The notes below the pieces were generated by a model, which was given only the letters and a program-made list of their open reading frames with translations, searched no databases and was not told where the DNA came from. A stretch of DNA of 64,000 nt from Bryopsis sp. KO-2023 (taxonomy: Eukaryota; Chlorophyta; Ulvophyceae; Bryopsidales; Bryopsidaceae), in assembly GCA_030272585.1 (NCBI GenBank), contig BSYQ01000006.1, positions 6,535,001 through 6,599,000 on the forward strand, in the 5' to 3' direction. A program made the translations under genes and the position numbers. Positions 34,438-45,434 of this stretch are shown here, piece after piece (positions within the stretch are counted from its first letter, which is position 1; each line of letters begins with the position of its first letter).

Positions 34438-37400
34438 ATGTCTGAATCCAAGGTCGCAGAACCGAAGATTGGCGATTCGAATCCAGTGGCGGCGGTTGCA
34501 TCAGAATCAGACGCCTCCACACATCCCAAAGGAAAGAGTGTTGTGGCTAAAAACACAGCATTGGCTAGAACAAGATCTGGAAAGGTCTTCCAAGTCAAGT
34601 TCAACGCAGAGAAACGCACAGAAGGCAATTTCGGTAAGGCGATCCCTGTGTTTGGGGTACATTTCTGCATCGGCACAGACACGTTCAACATTTGTTGACA
34701 TTCATTTTCTTCGGCGGCAGGCAAAGCATGGAGGCGCGGTATTCTGAAGGACCTTCACGAACGCACATATTTCACAGCTTTCGAGCTGGAGAGCATGCTG
34801 AACCATTTCAAGGAAACAGGATGTGACGAAGAAAACATCAGCAGAACAACCTTCAAGAGAACTGTTTCGCACGGTCAGTTGGCTGTCCATGAAAGCCACT
34901 TGAATCTCGACTAGGGTTTCCAAGTGGAGCCGCATGCATGCTTATCCATCTCATATCTTGATCTTGGGACACTGTATTCCTGGCCATGATGCCAACATCA
35001 CTGAAATTGGTTGTATGTAGCGAATTTTATTATGAATCATGATCAATTTCGCCTTAATCTCTCCCAGCCGCCAGATTAAAGATTAATTATACTTAGGATA
35101 GTTTCTAAAGTTTGCTCCTCTCAAGTGAATTGACGTCTGGATTTGCTTCTGCTCAGCTTTCACTGAAGCCGAGGATGACCTTCTGGAGAACATATTCACA
35201 GCAATCGATCAGAAGAACAGAGGATCGATCAATATCAAGCAGCTCATATGTGCTCTATCCACCATCTTCCGTGGGGAGAAAGAGGATATTCTTGATTTTT
35301 GGTTCAAAATGTATGATGGTGATCACGACGGCTACCTGGAGAAATGCGAGTTTGAGCAAATGCTCCAGGACGTAAACAACGCTGGTGAGATGCAGTTTTT
35401 TTCGTCCGTCTAGAAGAGCACTGTATCAAATAACAAAGATAAACTCTTTTAATCTTTCGAGCAGAACCAACAACAACAAGAGCGTTTTTTCTCTTGCAGG
35501 TAGGAGGGCGATGGAGGTGTGCGTGGAGGAACTCTTTGAAGAAGAGGTAGACTTGCCGAGTGCACAGGAAGGCAGCGATTCGTGTACTCTCTTGAATCGG
35601 GATGACTTCATGTCCTTGATGATAGAAAACAACGTTCTGCCTCTATTCTTCAACCCACACAAGAGCGGCGCCGATCAGCACAAAGCGTTGCAAGACATGA
35701 CCCCCGCAGAGAGGGAAGTGTTGTCGCTGTTGGGTCTGGAGCTGTTCTATCGATCAGGAGACATCTTGATTCAGGCAAGTACCCCGCTCATTTGTGATCA
35801 TACCCTTTTTCCACAACATCAGGACCAATTTGAGTTGAATCGATTTAGTTGCTTTGCAGGAACAAGAAACAAGCCAATTCTTTTATTTCATCCTGGACGG
35901 TTCCGTTCAGCTGGAAAGGGAATCCCTGAGGGTTCAACTCCAAGGAGAAGGAACTTTTGTGGTAGGGCAAACTTCTATTTTATGACGCCCACGAAAATGT
36001 TATGAAAAGGATGTTCTTTCGGTCGAGGGGGGGGATCTGGAGGTTGGCGTGTCCTAGCATGTGATCCTTTATTGTGTTAAGACGTTAGGGTGAGGCTTCC
36101 CTGTTCGATGACGTGAAAACGCTAAAGGAGGATGGGTCCGTGCAATTTACCACAAGTGCCATAGTTGCATCAGAGGAGGCAAGAATTCTCAGGATGAATA
36201 TCAGAGATTTCTATCCATTGATCTATCACGAACACCCGGGAGCTACACAGATTGTGCAACGTCTTGGACGAGTGATGGTGAGGGCAATGTTTCTGAGCAC
36301 AGTGAATCCTTTTTTGCCAGTCAGGACAGAGACCTCTTGGAAGCGCAACCCTTTTAAGTCACTAACACGGTTCTCTGCTTGCTTACAGATGGAACGATTT
36401 CAACAAACAGAGCAACACCTTCAGCAGCTCTTGGAGTCGAGTGACAAAAACAATGTCTCCATGAGACTCTCGTCAAAGGATTGGGCAGCCTGGAGGAGGA
36501 GGTTGACGCGGTTGTGGGCGCTGAGGTCAGTTTGCAGAGCCTCCTCTTTCTGATCTTCTCCTTCGGGCGTTTCGGCAACGAGAATTATATCACTGTGTCA
36601 AAACAGGTACCACAAGATCGGGCGCAAAGGCAAGCTTGAAACCGCACCAACAAAGCAGATGGGAACGAAGGAGGATCTGAGTGTCGCCTATTCACCAGGA
36701 GTCGCTGAGCCCTGTTTGTCAATCAAAAAAGACGAAAAGTACGTTTTCGAGTACACGGCGAAGTCACATTTGGGTGAGTTTCTTGCTTTTCGTTAACTTG
36801 CGGCCTTCGTCCCACCCCCATTCCCGCTTTTTTTTATGATTTTCTTGTGTCTCAGTTGGCGTCATCACAAATGGAACTGCAGTTTTGGGTTTGGGAAACA
36901 TTGGACCTTTGGCTGCAAAGCCTGTTATGGAAGGGAAAGCAGTGTTGTTCAAGAAATTTGCTGATGTTGATGCTTTCGACATCGAACTCGATGAAATGGA
37001 CCCAGATAAGGTGTGCTTGGAACTCAAACCGCCATCCTTCACGGAAGTGTGGAGCAATCGTCCTGAAGCCTGCTATTCAAAGAATACTAGATATATGACG
37101 CTAGTTGTGTTCTTTCCAGCTTGTGAACATCGTGTGCGCTATGGAGCCTACTTTCGGTGGCATCAACCTTGAGGACATCAAGTCTCCTGAGTGCTTTTAT
37201 GTTGAAAAAGAGTGCCAACGGCGAATGAATATCCCAGTTTTTCACGATGACCAGCACGGAACTGCGATCATTGCTGGAGCGGGACTCCTGAATGCGCTGG
37301 AATTGCTTCGCAAGCCAATAGATCAAGTCAAGGTGGTGGTTTGTGGAGTAGGCGCAGCAGGATTCACGTGTGCAGTGTACTTCTTGAGCCTCGGGGTTCT

Positions 37401-38420
37401 TCCAGAAAACCTACTGGCTGTGGATGCTGATGGTGTCATTTACAAAGGGAGAAAGGATCTCACGCCTGAGAACTATTTGAACAAAGTGGCAGTGGAAACA
37501 GAGAAGAGAACGCTTAAGGAGGCTGTTGAGGCAAGTTGAAAGCATTCCACCGTTTGTTGAAGCAATAGTCAATTCCCATTCACAGATCTCGATACAAAGA
37601 CATTGCTGTTTTGTTGTGCGTTGTGATAGTCGCGATTTCCCCTAAATAGTCTTCTCTTGTACTGAAGGGCGCGGATGCATTCCTTGGGCTATCTGCTGGC
37701 AACGTCTTGACTGGGGAAATGCTCTTATCGATGAAGCCAAACCCCCTTGTGTTTGCATGCGCGAACCCAGTGCCAGAAATCGATCCAGACTATGCGCGAT
37801 CGGTGCGGCCTGATGTGATCATGGCAACCGGCAGGAGCGACTTTCCCAATCAGATTAACAACGTGTGTGCCTTCCCATACATATTCCGGGGGGCTTTAGA
37901 TTGTCACGCAAGGTAAACAAGTGCGTCTGCTCTGATGCCGTTGCCAGTAGAATCATCCGTCGTGTGATTCAGCGTTTGGTTGTTTGTCTGTCTTGTGCAG
38001 GGCTGTCAATGAAGAGATGAAATTCGCTGCCACAAAGGCAATCGCCGGACTCGTGAAATACCCAGCACTGAGAAGATCCACATCGAACACTGAGGTCTCA
38101 GGAACTGGCCAGGTAGTTCTTTTGATTTGTTTCTTCTTGATGTTGGTGAAGTCCTTTCCACCAGTAGATTGGAGAAATGAACATTCCATATTGATGATGA
38201 TTTTTTGGACCATTCAATCCAGGAACAGGATGAAAGCCCGGTGTTTGGCCGGGACTATATCATCCCAAAGCCATTTGATGAACGATTATTGGTGGAGGTT
38301 GCGACTGCTGTTGTTGAAGCAGCCATCCAAACAGGAGTGGCCAGAACCACAGACATGGACCTGCATGCGTACAGAAAATCACTCGAAGATTTGGCTTTTG
38401 GGATGCAAAGAGCCCAGTGA
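34438..38420 (+). CDS. Malic enzyme fused to N-terminal EF-hands and a cyclic-nucleotide-binding-type domain, 13 exons
   Basis: Exons: 34438-34633, 34721-34873, 35157-35384, 35500-35774, 35860-35961, 36089-36277, 36389-36525, about 36608-36774, 36856-37010, 37120-37530, 37668-37912, 38001-38112, 38223-38420 (about 855 aa). Order of domains: low-complexity N-terminus; calcineurin-B/NCS-like EF region with one full Ca2+ loop ([12 protein letters not shown], about 35314); cNMP-binding-type beta-roll ([11 protein letters not shown] to VGEASLFDD, about 35740-36220); linker helix; prokaryotic-type NAD(P)-malic enzyme with [50 protein letters not shown] and the Rossmann GVGAAG. It should decarboxylate malate to pyruvate under Ca2+/cNMP-type control (inference). 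Introns 35775-35859 and 37531-37667 have GC donors. No targeting peptide is seen. Confidence 0.9.
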
Positions 38421-38762
38421 TGACATCATTGTCCCAGTTTTGAGCAGTGACCATGTTGACTTATTGTTCCACTCTTCCAATTCCCAAACGCAGAGTTACT
38501 CCAGTTCATTTACTGGTGATTCTATGTGGAATGGTTTCATTTTGAGAGTTGGCCAGGAGGCCACACTTCTGTAATTTGTCTCTGGTTTCAAACCTTCAAA
38601 AACCAAACTGCATTTGCTGCTCATAAACAAGAAATCCCGTTCCTCAGTTTTTCCACGCCTAAAAATAACCATCAAATGGGTTGGACCAAAAAAAACGAAA
38701 GTCTAGATAAAACTCAAAATTCCCTTCCCCCCCCCCCCCCCCTGTCCCCGCCTCCACCATCG

Positions 38763-39287
38763 CTAGTCGCTTTCACACTCTTCTGGTCGCACAGCTCTTC
38801 CCAAAGGTATCATAGACTTCTTTTCGACGTCTCTGGGCATCGCTTTTCTCATGTCCCAGGCGTCTTCCTCGCCAGCGTAGTACCCCAAAACCCTTCGATA
38901 CAAAACATAACCGAACTTTTTGTACATCCCAATCGCGAGGGCATTAGACGCTCGGACAAACAGATCTACGAAGTAACCGTTGTGGACTTTCTCAGAAACG
39001 TCTTCCAGCACAACCATGAGCTTTCGTGCGAGCCCTTGTCTACGATACTCTGGAGCCACGGTAACCGCAGTCACGTGGCCGTGCCAGTTTTCACCCTGGC
39101 CCTCAGCTTTCCCCAGGATGTATCCCATCATGCTTTTCCCCGGACCCTCGGCGACCAGGCACATCTCTGGCCAGCGCGCCAAGTATTGCAAGTAAAAGTT
39201 CAGGTTGTACGTCTCCGTTAGCTTATCTAGGTTAACGCCGTTGAAACGAAACAAGTCGTCGCACCGAAAGCGTCGAAGAGACGTCAT
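38763..39287 (-). CDS. NAA20: N-terminal acetyltransferase B catalytic subunit
   Basis: NAA20 acetylates N-termini starting Met-Asp, Met-Glu, Met-Asn or Met-Gln on nascent chains. A single exon of 174 codons, the usual family length. It begins MTSLRRFRCDDLFRFNGVNLD, which matches the conserved NAA20 start, and contains the NLNFYLQYLARWPE block, the acetyl-CoA loop RRQGLA within VAPEYRRQGLARKLM, and the conserved FVRASNALAIGMYKKFGYVLYRRVLGYY segment. The partner NAA25 is not in the window. The gene stands head to head with the F-box/LRR gene. A C-run (about 38727-38742) lies just past its stop codon. Confidence 0.96.
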   Translation of the reverse strand: MTSLRRFRCDDLFRFNGVNLDKLTETYNLNFYLQYLARWPEMCLVAEGPGKSMMGYILGKAEGQGENWHGHVTAVTVAPEYRRQGLARKLMVVLEDVSEKVHNGYFVDLFVRASNALAIGMYKKFGYVLYRRVLGYYAGEEDAWDMRKAMPRDVEKKSMIPLGRAVRPEECESD

Positions 39288-39969
39288 ATTATCGTTCGCT
39301 TTCGCGGAAATCGAACAGCGCTGGATTTGAGGGGGTGGACTTGGGCTCTCTGGATTCCCACCAGATAGAGGCTCGAGGAGGACGAGTACACATGTCAGAC
39401 TTACAGATTGGAAGGATCTGGCAAGGTGAGAGGAAACAAATTCGAAACGGCTGCCAGGGCCCTAGCGGGGTTTCTCGTAGGTGGCGAGTGTATACTGGAC
39501 GAAGAGAATGTACCCTCGTACAGAAAACGCTCCGCAAGAGTGAACGCCGAACCAAGGCTTCCTGCACAAGGCTGCCGAGTTCTCCAGTGAACGTTCCGAG
39601 ACTGCCTTTCGAACGCTCTCAGAACTTGTCCATTGGGTGGGAAGCCCCTTGGACTAAAAAGCCAGGGTCGAACGGGCCCCGTCGGGGTTCCCCTTCGTTT
39701 AGCTGTTTGGCACGGTTTGTCTTACCTGAGGAGGACGTTCACAGGTGCGCTGCCGCGTTAAGTTATAGCTTTCCAACATCGGGGTTACCAACCATCTTCC
39801 CTTGCACCTAGTTAAACTGGTGTGGCTTGCCTCGAAAGACGTCTGACGAAGCGTGGGGGGTGTCCTTTTTGTGGCTTTTCTCAAGTCCAATCGCACGAGT
39901 GCGTCATAAATTTTGTTCTCGAAGCCAGTCGAGTGACGTCTCCAGTATTCGGGGATTGTGGTTGTAGAA
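39288..39969. promoter_or_regulatory. Divergent intergenic region, NAA20 / F-box-LRR
   Basis: 682 bp, CpG-rich throughout, between two opposite start codons. No recognisable protein is encoded despite several open frames. It probably holds both promoters and 5' UTRs. Confidence 0.45.
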
Positions 39970-41757
39970 ATGGCGGGTGTGGACGCTCACGAGTGCTGGT
40001 CTCATCTTCCAGCTGGCGTTCTCGAGGATGTGGCCAAGTCCCTGTCTGGGGAGGACGATCAGAGCTGTAGGTTGGTGTGCAAAAACTGGGCAAGTGTGGT
40101 CACGCACACCATGAGCGCTCTGCAACCTTCAGAGTGGGACTTGGATTTGCTGGCCACCAAGTTCACAGGAACAGCTTGCATCAACCTTGGGAGATGCACC
40201 CACATGCCAGGCCCGTCCGAAATAGAAGCATTGTCTCGATTTTCCAGGCTGAAATCTCTTACCATGCCGAAAGGGGGCCTGGCTGGAAACAAGTGCCTCG
40301 ATCAGGCATCCATGCTGGCCATCGGAACACTCAGCAATTTAGAGAAGCTTGATTTGTCGGGGAGCTGGCTGGAATGTGGGTTGGATGGCCTGTCCTCACT
40401 TGGGAAACTGGAGAAACTGGTTCTCAGTGGCTGTCGCTGGGCTAACTCAGAGAAACATGGGAGCGTGTCTCTTCCAGAAACTCTGACTAATCTAAAGCAC
40501 CTTGACTTGTCCTCCTCCTTGCTGCAAGTATCGGATGCTGACCTCCAAGTGATTGGCTCCATGAAAGAAATGACTACGATTTCCCTAGGTGATTGCAAAT
40601 GGGTAACTGATGGCGGGATTTCAATCCTGGGGGGGTTGCCCGCCTTAGCTAATCTTGACTTGACGAGGACGGGTCTCACCGACCGTGGAATGGAAACTAT
40701 TGCGAAGTTATCTGGATTGCAAAATTTACGGCTGGAGGGCACCTTGGTCGGAGATGCTGGGGCTGCGATGCTAGGAGAGTGTCAGTCTCTGGAGAAGCTG
40801 GATTTGTCGGGGTGTTACATGGTCACGGAAGAGGGTATCAATCGCTTGCATCGCCTGCAAAACCTTCATGAGCTGGTGTTAGAAGGGATTTCCTATTTCT
40901 CCACTCGAGGTCTGGCACAGCTGTCTCGACTCCGGGCCCTGGAGAAAGTGAGTTTTGATATGCCTCAATGGATTGCAGACGAAGAGGTCGGACTGTTGAC
41001 CAATTCTAACTCCCTGAAAAGCATCGCAATCAATGGCTGTAAAGGAACCTGTCTTTTGTGGATGCTATCCCATCCGACACTGAAAGAAATCTCGTTGACG
41101 AATGGCAGACTGGGGATCGACCACATTCAGTACTTGTCGACGCTGGGGTCGTTGGACACTCTCAAGGTGTCAAAATGTGAGCATCTATCTCTAGCGGCTT
41201 TCGAAAAGCTGCGAGGTCTTAAGAATTTGAAGAACTTGACCCTGGACATTGTCCATGGATCGTTCGAAAAGCATTTCATTGCAGGGTCTATTTGCCCCCT
41301 GGTCAATCTTAGGTCGCTGTCTCTCAGTTGTGAGTTCGTTATCGACGAGACGGTCGCAGATCTGTGGAGGCTGCCCAAATTGTCCGAGCTATTTTTGGAA
41401 GATTGTGCTTATTTGACTGACGTCGGACTGGAGTTTCTGGGAATGATTCGGGGACTGGAGAAGTTGACCCTCAAGTCATCACGGCGGTTCACCAATGGGG
41501 ATTTACCTGAGCAGATGGCTGTAACGGAGAATGGGTTGGTGGGGCTGTCGAATTTGAATGGGTTAAGGGAGTTCACCCTGATTGGGCGTCATGCTATTTC
41601 TGCACAGAGCTGGGGAGTATTGAATTCGTCCCCTTCGTTAAGACATGTGGTCATTGCTGTACCACCCATACAGCTGTATGTAGATGAAGTGATGAAAGCT
41701 GTACATACCCATATCAGGGTCAAGTTTCATGCCACCTGTATTGGGGTCGTGGAATGA
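39970..41757 (+). CDS. F-box/leucine-rich-repeat protein
   Basis: A single exon of 595 codons from the ATG at 39970. Residues 8-45 or so (CWSHLPAGVLEDVAKSL ... CRLVCKNWASVV) fit an F-box, the Skp1-binding module of SCF ubiquitin ligases. The rest is an array of about 15 leucine-rich repeats of the cysteine-containing/AMN1 kind (for example LEKLDLSGSWLECGLDGLSSL, LANLDLTRTGLTDRGMETIA, LEKLDLSGCYMVTEEGINRL). Such proteins select substrates for ubiquitination. The substrate cannot be inferred. No transmembrane segment or targeting peptide is present. Confidence 0.87.
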   Translation: MAGVDAHECWSHLPAGVLEDVAKSLSGEDDQSCRLVCKNWASVVTHTMSALQPSEWDLDLLATKFTGTACINLGRCTHMPGPSEIEALSRFSRLKSLTMPKGGLAGNKCLDQASMLAIGTLSNLEKLDLSGSWLECGLDGLSSLGKLEKLVLSGCRWANSEKHGSVSLPETLTNLKHLDLSSSLLQVSDADLQVIGSMKEMTTISLGDCKWVTDGGISILGGLPALANLDLTRTGLTDRGMETIAKLSGLQNLRLEGTLVGDAGAAMLGECQSLEKLDLSGCYMVTEEGINRLHRLQNLHELVLEGISYFSTRGLAQLSRLRALEKVSFDMPQWIADEEVGLLTNSNSLKSIAINGCKGTCLLWMLSHPTLKEISLTNGRLGIDHIQYLSTLGSLDTLKVSKCEHLSLAAFEKLRGLKNLKNLTLDIVHGSFEKHFIAGSICPLVNLRSLSLSCEFVIDETVADLWRLPKLSELFLEDCAYLTDVGLEFLGMIRGLEKLTLKSSRRFTNGDLPEQMAVTENGLVGLSNLNGLREFTLIGRHAISAQSWGVLNSSPSLRHVVIAVPPIQLYVDEVMKAVHTHIRVKFHATCIGVVE

Positions 41758-42588
41758 GTAATAAGTGAGTTATACAATTGACCGAACTGGGGGATTTGAA
41801 CTGGGTGAGGTTGGTTGGCAGTGGAAATTCAGCAGGGTTTTAATGCAGGCAATGATATTATTGAATTTTGATTGTGACGGGTATTGTAGGGAGCTTTGGG
41901 TTTCGTGTGAGAAGAAATATCAGTGAAAACAAAAATAGATTTGTTGTTTGGGGGGGGGGGGGGCTGAGTGCTAAGTGCCATAAGAATGAAATGTGTGGAA
42001 GCGTGGATTCAGCGAAAAGAGGGGGGTGGGCAAAGAAATTAGAAAGGAGAGCGGTTGTGAGCTATGTGAAATTTGGTTGACATTTTATTTTGGAAAGCAC
42101 TGAAAATTTTACCTGAGAGGGGTTTGCAGGGATTTGTTTGTTCGCTGGTTTTGTTTTGTGTCGATCGGGAAGTGATCGAAGGGTCCAAGTTTTCTTCCTC
42201 AATTTCAAACGTGCACCATTGTAAGCATGAATTGAAAAATCAATTTAATCGAAGAGTGGGAGTCTTTCTTTTCTCCTCCACAGTTTGGCAAGCAAGGATT
42301 ACATCAATATATAGAAACGGTGGTGAAATCCAGTCCGGTCCGGTCCGGTTAGGACACCACTTTGGATCCCAAGGTAACCAGATTAACTAGACAGGACTCC
42401 AGCACTGTTTCTGCGTTTTAGCATTCGTTTCAAAATGAGATTGTAAACCAGAATCAACGTCTTGTAGTACAGCGCGATTACCATCACAGGAAACGCTTGA
42501 ACAAAAAGTTGAGCTTTTGTGAGTAGGAGAGCTCTTTGCGAGTAGGGGAGGTCTTTGTGAAAAGAGAAGGCGTTCTTCGAGGAGGAAC
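41758..42588. other. Intergenic, no gene seen
   Basis: It contains a long G-run at about 41950-41963 and a short CCGGT tandem near 42332. Otherwise I see no coding or RNA signal. It includes the F-box/LRR 3' UTR and the promoter of the Z-alpha gene. Confidence 0.45.
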
Positions 42589-44900
42589 ATGGAGGCGATC
42601 GATGGGGGTGAGCTTTCAGTGGGGTCATTCCATACACGTAACGCTTCAGACCTTCTTGCAATCAGGTCTCCGCAGTTGTTCCACGGACGATAAACGCCTC
42701 AAGACTCTTTTTCTTTTAGTGGGCCAGTACTCTGGGACCGTTTGCAGCATTATGTTCGACCCTTTCTCTTTTTTCAGCCCCTTTTTTTTGGCTCAGGTGA
42801 GCTGGAAAGGATTTTGGTTACCCTGCTTTGTGAAGTTTACCCCACTGGCTGCACCACCCTGGAGCTGGCTAGAAAGCTGGGCACCAGAGCAAATAGGCAA
42901 TACATCAAAAAAGCTGTGAGTCTGATTTCAGAGGGGGGGGATGGGGGATGCCATGTTCGGCTTTGATTTCCTATAGAAATGAGAACAGATTTCCTGAGTA
43001 AAAATATATAATTACCTGTTACGGACTAGTAGTCATTGCCTGAAAAGCATAAGGTGGAAGCTGAGTAGGGCTGGGAGCATCAGAATGCCCTGAACCAGAT
43101 GTTGTCTCCATGTTTCACCAGGCAAATCGAGTGTTGTATAACAGTGCATTACAGAAAGGGTATATTGTTAACACCGGTGGGGACCCTCCAAGATGGGGCG
43201 CCACTCCACAGGCTGTGGCTGAATTCACACAGCAGCCCAATGGGCAACCCATGGCTGTGAAACCTCCGCCCAACTCAGCCGTGCCATGTAGTCCCACTGC
43301 TGTTTCATCCTGTGGAGTTCAACCCATGCCAATGCCACCTGAGGCAGTGCGACAAACTGCAGCGCCACCTATGGTAGTCGAGAGGGGGTCTCTGAAACAG
43401 GCACCAGCCCCAGTTGCAATCCACTACCAGAGCGAAGGTGTGTTTAAGATATGCACCATTGTTGAGTGATCAAGAGGTTCATACCAAAGTCAAATTCAAA
43501 AAAAAAATCATATATCCAGAATTTGATTGGTGGGCGTGTCCTCTGGGTTGCAGAATATTTGAAACAGAAAAAAAATCGCATGGAACTCAACCTTCAGTTT
43601 AATTTTGTCCTAGTTGACCGACAAAGCCAAGGCAAATGTCAAATGTTCAGGATAATGTGCTTATGAACATTCATTTTTTTTTTTTTGGCCAGGTACCGAC
43701 ACATCTCCACACATTCAGCAAGGATTTCCTGTTGGCATGCATCCGATCAGAGACTTTGCACTGCAAGGAGCTCCACTGATGGTACCACAAGCTCCACAGT
43801 CAGGTTCTCTTCAAGATCAGGGCATCATTGGATCGCACGGTGTCATGCTGAGCAATCCCATTCTTTCACAGAACCTGACTCTTGCCCAATCGCAGCTTGC
43901 ACCTCAGCCACTGCCTACATCAGGAATGTACAGTCTCAACCAATACAGTGGTGGTGAGCTGGGGTCCTCTCAAGGTTGGGTGTGTGTGAGTCAACGAGCT
44001 CCAGTTTATGACAGAGTGTTGGGTGCCGGCCAAGGTTTCACGGGCTCAGGACTCACTGGGGAGGTGCGACAGCTGACGAATAGAGCTACATCCCAGGCAC
44101 ATGTGGATGCTTCTCAGGTTCATGTGGTGGGTGGAATGGGGGGAGGGTATCCTGCACAACAGGGCCAGCATGGTCTGGGGTGTAGTCAGCCAGGGGTTGG
44201 GCAGGTCGGAGGAATCCCATGCCTACCTGCAGTGCACGTTTCAAAGGGTATGGGAGTGGAAAAAAATGCTAGGCCCGATCTCTGGTCAAAGCCAAGGGGG
44301 AAAAAGCAGGTAAGGGTTGATCAATCAAAAACGCTGGAATCAATGCAAGCATCAGGAGGGGTTAAAGGGACGATGTATAGCTGGGACAACGGGATCAAGA
44401 TGGCAGGAAGTGTAGGAAGTGCTGTTGCAGGATTGGAGCTGAGTAGGTCGACTGGGGTGCCATCTGAACAAAGAATTGACAGATATGAGAATGTGTGGAA
44501 GGATCCAGGTTTGAACAGTAGGGAGGCAGTGGACAAAGCTGGATTGGGGGGAGCAAGACATGTTGTGGTGGAAAGACCTGGTCAATGTGTGCAAGTACAG
44601 TCTCAGCAGAGTTGGGAGGGAGGGCATCCAGGGTACAACAACAGTAATCGCCATGATAGATTGGACATTCCTGCGAGGAATGAATCTGCTGGGCAATATG
44701 CTGTTGGTGGAGGGGGCCCTCCTGGAATAGTGTTGAGAGGGAATGTGGGCCAGTCCCTTTATGAAAGGAGCAAGGAAATCAATGGTGTTTGTTCAAAGCT
44801 GGATGATGTCAAATTGACATGGGAGAGAGATGCTGGGGCCCTGTATTACCCAGAATCTGGACAGCTTCAAGATCAACGATCAGTGGGGTATCAGTGGTAG
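42589..44900 (+). CDS. Z-alpha domain protein with Gln/Gly/Pro-rich disordered tail
   Basis: Exons 42589-42607, 42797-42915, 43122-43437, 43693-44900 (553 aa, phases agree). The protein begins MEAIDG and goes straight into a winged-helix Z-alpha domain: GELERILVTLLCEVYPTG, TTLELARKLGT, recognition helix IKKAANRVLYNSALQKG (Asn and Tyr that contact Z-form nucleic acid are in place), and beta-wing GGDPPRWG (the Pro-Pro-x-Trp contact is kept). An intron splits the domain just before NRVLY. The remaining 480 or so residues are low complexity, rich in Gln, Gly, Ser and Pro, with no further domain recognised. The role of the tail is unknown. Z-alpha domains bind left-handed DNA or RNA and are best known from ADAR1 and ZBP1 of animals. 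Confidence 0.85.
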
Positions 44901-45434
44901 CACAGATGGTGTTCTTCGAAAGCGGATATTGTGCATGGATGTGCTGTTTTTGTGGTTTCGTTTTTTCAGAAATTTGAGGATGTAGACATACTTGATGATC
45001 CTGGCCAGCAAGGGCTTGGCAGAGAACACTGATTTTGAAGCTTCCTGGCATTGGTAGTATGGACTGATTGCTTGGTGGATAAACCTTGTAAAACCTAATT
45101 TTGAAGCATCATGGCATTGTAGTATTCTTGTATGACCTAATCCTGCACAAATATCACGCCATACATGTAGGTGTGTGGATCTTTCACATGTTGCCTCTGC
45201 TGTACTTGCCCAACACAGTGAATCAATCAATCTTAAGATTTGGGTCAGTACGAACATGTCTGTAAACAAAACTGAATTGGTCAGTCGATCAATTTTAAAT
45301 AACAAATCGGACAATCAGCCCCTTTTCTCCAAAAAATCCCAGCAATATCTGTTGCTATAATGTGTTCGATATTAAATTTGCCCTCTCCAATCATGGCTGT
45401 TCAATGATGTAGGAAGGAAACCAAACAATACAAA
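44901..45434. other. Convergent intergenic region
   Basis: 534 bp between the Z-alpha gene stop codon and the DUF1995 stop codon. AT-rich, probably both 3' UTRs. An imperfect duplication is visible at about 45042-45130, where segments around TGAAGC(T/A)TC(C/A)TGGCATTG occur twice. Confidence 0.45.

Noticed and set aside
42742..42796. Upstream in-frame extension of the Z-alpha exon (MQHYVRPFLFFQ...)
   Set aside because: It is the pyrimidine-rich intron end before the acceptor at 42796; exon 42589-42607 supplies a phase-matched start.
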